From contig NZ_JASZYB010000001.1 of NCBI RefSeq assembly GCF_030317205.1, forward strand, positions 1,860,001 through 1,924,000: a DNA stretch of 64,000 nt. The letters run 5' to 3'. Within the stretch, counting starts at the first letter, position 1. Every line of letters begins with the position of its first letter. This document shows positions 60,280-64,000 of this stretch, one piece after another. Below the pieces are notes generated by a model that was not told where the DNA came from, searched no databases, and saw nothing but the letters and a program-made list of their open reading frames with translations. The stretch is from Variovorax sp. J2L1-78 (GTDB lineage: Bacteria > Pseudomonadota > Gammaproteobacteria > Burkholderiales > Burkholderiaceae_C). Made by a program: the position numbers and the translations under genes.

Positions 60280-62340
60280 CTACTCGTCTTCGCGCACCCG
60301 GTACTGGCCCACCAGCGTCTGCTGAACGGTCGGCGGCACCGCTTCGTAGTGCGACAACGCGATGGTGTAGCGGCCCTGGCCGCTGGTCATCGCATTGAGC
60401 CGCGACTGGTAGTTGGCCAGCTCGGCCATGGGCACCTGCCCGCCGACGGTCACGGTGCCGCCCCCGAGGGCCGACGTGCCGGTGACCAGGCCGCGCCGCG
60501 ACGACAGGTCGCTCGTGACATCGCCGACGGAATACTCCGGCACGTCCATCTCAATCTGGACGATCGGCTCGAGCACGACCGGCCGGGCCTCGCGGATCGC
60601 GGCCATGAAGGCCTTGCGGCCGGCGGTCGCGAAGGCGATGTCCTTGCTGTCGACGCTGTGGTGCTTGCCGTCGTGCACCACGACGCGCACGTCGACCACA
60701 GGGTAGCCGGCGATTGCGCCGCACATCAGCACCTCGCGCACGCCCTTCTCGACCGCGGGGATGAACTGGCCCGGGATCGCGCCGCCCCTGACCTCGTCGG
60801 CAAACTCGAAGCCCGCGCCGCGCGCCAGCGGCTCGATGCGCAGGAAGACCTCGCCGAACTGGCCGGCGCCGCCGGTCTGTTTCTTGTGCCGGTGGTGGCC
60901 TTCGGCCGGCACGGTCACGCTCTCGCGGTAGGCAATGCGCGGCGGCCGCGTCTGGACCTCGAAGCGGTACACCTCGCGCAGGCGGTCGAGCACGATGCGC
61001 AGGTGAAGCTCGCCAAGCCCGTAGAGGACCGTTTCGTTGGTCGCGGCCACGTGCTCGATGCGCAGGCACGGATCCTCGGCGGTGAGCTTGCCGAGGATCT
61101 CCCAGGCGCGCTGCTCGTCGCCATGGCGCTTGGGCTCCACGGCCAGGCCATACACCGGCACCGGGAACGCCAGCGGCGCTAGATGGACATGGCTGTCTTC
61201 CGCCGCGTCGTGCAGCACGGCGTCGAAATGGATCTCCTCCACCTTGGCCACCGCCACGATGTCGCCGGGTACCGCGTGCGACACCTCCACATGGTCCTTG
61301 CCCTGGAGCATGAACAGGTGCCCCACCTTGAAAGGCTTGCGGCCGTCGCCGATGTAGAGCTGGCTGTCGCGCGTGAGCGTGCCCTGGTGTACGCGGAAGA
61401 TGCCCATCTTGCCGACATAAGGGTCGATCGTGACCTTGAACACGTGCGCCAGCACGTGCAGCGCCGGGTCGGGCGAGGCCTGCATGGGCTTGGCCTCCGC
61501 GCCCTCGCCGACGATGAAGTCCGGCGGGTTGGCCTCGGTCGGGTCGGGCAGGAGCTTGACGATCACGTCCAGCAGCTCGGCCACGCCGGCGCCGCTGCGC
61601 GACGAGACGAAGCACACGGGGATCAGGTGGCCTTCGCGCAGCGCCTGCTCGAGCGGTGCGTGCAGCTCGGCCGGGTCCACGTCGCCCTCCTCGAGGTAGC
61701 GGTCGACGAAGGCCGCGTCGACCTCCACCACCTGCTCCACCAGCGCGCGGTGCGCCACTTCGACGGGGCCGAAGTCGGACTGCCCGAAGCGGTTGAAGAA
61801 GCAGTCCACCACCTGCCTGCCGACCCCGTCGGGCAGGTTCAGCGGCAGGCATTCGCGGCCGAAGGTGGCCTGGATGTCGGCCAGCAGTCCCGCCAGCGAG
61901 ACGCCCTGCGAGTCGATCTTGTTGACGATGATCACGCGGGCGAGGTGGCGCGAGGCCGCGTACGCCATCATGCGCACCGTCATCGGCTCGATGCCGGTGG
62001 CGGCATTGACGACCACCGCCGCCGTCTCGACCGCCTCCAGCGCCGGCAGGCTCTGGCCGAGAAAGTCGGCGCCGCCGGGCGTGTCGATGAAGTGGATGCG
62101 CGTGCCGGCATGCGTGAGGTGCATCACCGATGCGTTGAGCGAGTGCTGCATGCGGCGCTCGAGCGGGTCGTGGTCGCTGACGGTGCTGCCGCGCTCGATG
62201 CTGCCGCAGGCCCCGATGGCGCCCGCCTTGTACAGCAAGGCCTCGGCGAGGGAGCTCTTGCCGGCGGCCGCGGCGCCGACGAGCGCCAGCGTTCGCACTG
62301 CTTCCATTTCGGCCGTGAGGCCGTTCGATCGGCTTGGCAT
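60280..62340 (-). CDS. EF-G-like translational GTPase with altered GTPase motifs
   Basis: 686 residues with the five-domain EF-G layout. Domain II is GIFRVHQGTLTRDSQLYIGDG, domain III is YGLGELHLRIVLDRL, domain IV is KKQTGGAGQFGEVFLRIEP and PAVEKGVREVLMCGAIAGYPVVDVRV, and domain V is EPIVQIEMDVPEYSVGDVTSDLSSRRG. The P-loop is GAAAAGKS (22-29) and NKID is at 140-143. The G3 motif is DTPGG, with Gly90 where EF-G has the catalytic His, and the switch I RGITI is missing. This is an EF-G-like paralogue, probably slow or inactive in GTP hydrolysis. AAGGAG lies before ATG 62340. Confidence 0.88.
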   Translation of the reverse strand: MPSRSNGLTAEMEAVRTLALVGAAAAGKSSLAEALLYKAGAIGACGSIERGSTVSDHDPLERRMQHSLNASVMHLTHAGTRIHFIDTPGGADFLGQSLPALEAVETAAVVVNAATGIEPMTVRMMAYAASRHLARVIIVNKIDSQGVSLAGLLADIQATFGRECLPLNLPDGVGRQVVDCFFNRFGQSDFGPVEVAHRALVEQVVEVDAAFVDRYLEEGDVDPAELHAPLEQALREGHLIPVCFVSSRSGAGVAELLDVIVKLLPDPTEANPPDFIVGEGAEAKPMQASPDPALHVLAHVFKVTIDPYVGKMGIFRVHQGTLTRDSQLYIGDGRKPFKVGHLFMLQGKDHVEVSHAVPGDIVAVAKVEEIHFDAVLHDAAEDSHVHLAPLAFPVPVYGLAVEPKRHGDEQRAWEILGKLTAEDPCLRIEHVAATNETVLYGLGELHLRIVLDRLREVYRFEVQTRPPRIAYRESVTVPAEGHHRHKKQTGGAGQFGEVFLRIEPLARGAGFEFADEVRGGAIPGQFIPAVEKGVREVLMCGAIAGYPVVDVRVVVHDGKHHSVDSKDIAFATAGRKAFMAAIREARPVVLEPIVQIEMDVPEYSVGDVTSDLSSRRGLVTGTSALGGGTVTVGGQVPMAELANYQSRLNAMTSGQGRYTIALSHYEAVPPTVQQTLVGQYRVREDE

Positions 62341-62529
62341 GGAAGGACTCCTTTGCGCGTTCGCAAGGTCGGCCCGGCGGCCCCAAGGGCTCGGGTGTTG
62401 CGCGCTAACGCCGGACCAGCGTACGGGATTGGCCTCGCCGATGCAAGTCATCACAGTGACCGCGCAAGCTTTCGACAGCCCTCACAAAGGTCGCGCGCCG
62501 CAGTGGCGCCCTCGCAAGCCGCCGCGCGC

Positions 62530-64000
<1,471 letters not shown>

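Overview
The window is high-GC, densely coded DNA with short intergenic gaps and strong codon-position GC bias. It suggests a Burkholderiales/Comamonadaceae bacterium, most like Variovorax or a close relative. The inference rests on orphan Bug/TctC receptors, the Ku-LigD pair, the Gcr-antiporter-YbdK-thiL-pgpA-cinA order and EF-G-like and YgiQ genes typical of that group. No rRNA, tRNA, CRISPR array, IS element or prophage was seen.

Layout: (1) 1-4780, the 3' part of a Ugp-type ABC importer operon ending in an EEP-family phosphoesterase. (2) 4777-14279, a divergent LysR regulator and an eight-gene leftward catabolic operon: Bug receptor, MaoC-type hydratase, acyl-CoA dehydrogenase, class III CoA-transferase, PrpD-family protein, CitE-type lyase, second Bug receptor and quinone reductase. 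Its content matches the itaconate (ict-ich-ccl) clusters of pseudomonads, with Bug proteins in place of a TRAP transporter. (3) 14317-21552, a compact sensory locus with two PhnD-like periplasmic binding proteins, one ABC-substrate-binding-like protein and two hybrid histidine kinases, but no DNA-binding response regulator. (4) 21608-28082, mixed genes: nucleotidyltransferase, YfcG-like GST, CAP lipoprotein, large-subunit catalase, a 48-residue membrane ORF and a transglutaminase-like protein lacking the usual His. (5) 28089-32686, the NHEJ pair ku-ligD and a zinc deacylase. (6) 32774-41554, housekeeping genes: rpe, apaG and a translationally coupled string gcr-antiporter-ybdK-thiL-pgpA, then cinA and small genes. 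(7) 41544-45939, an ArsR/MFS pair sharing a strong palindrome and an MFS/LysR pair. (8) 45940-49549, an AT-rich island leading into a mosaic secreted repeat protein and a small lipoprotein. (9) 49753-56984, nitroreductase, PhoX, small genes and a phytase-like esterase lipoprotein. Two GTCACA-N5-GTCACA sites that look like Pho boxes lie here. (10) 57137-60279, a looser, lower-GC accessory patch. (11) 60280-64000, an EF-G-like GTPase with altered GTPase motifs and a partial YgiQ radical SAM protein.

Themes: phosphate acquisition (Ugp, PhoX, phytase-like esterase, Pho boxes), CoA-dependent dicarboxylate catabolism under LysR control, and periplasmic sensing coupled to orphan hybrid kinases. All functional assignments come from reading translated sequence; no database search was run.
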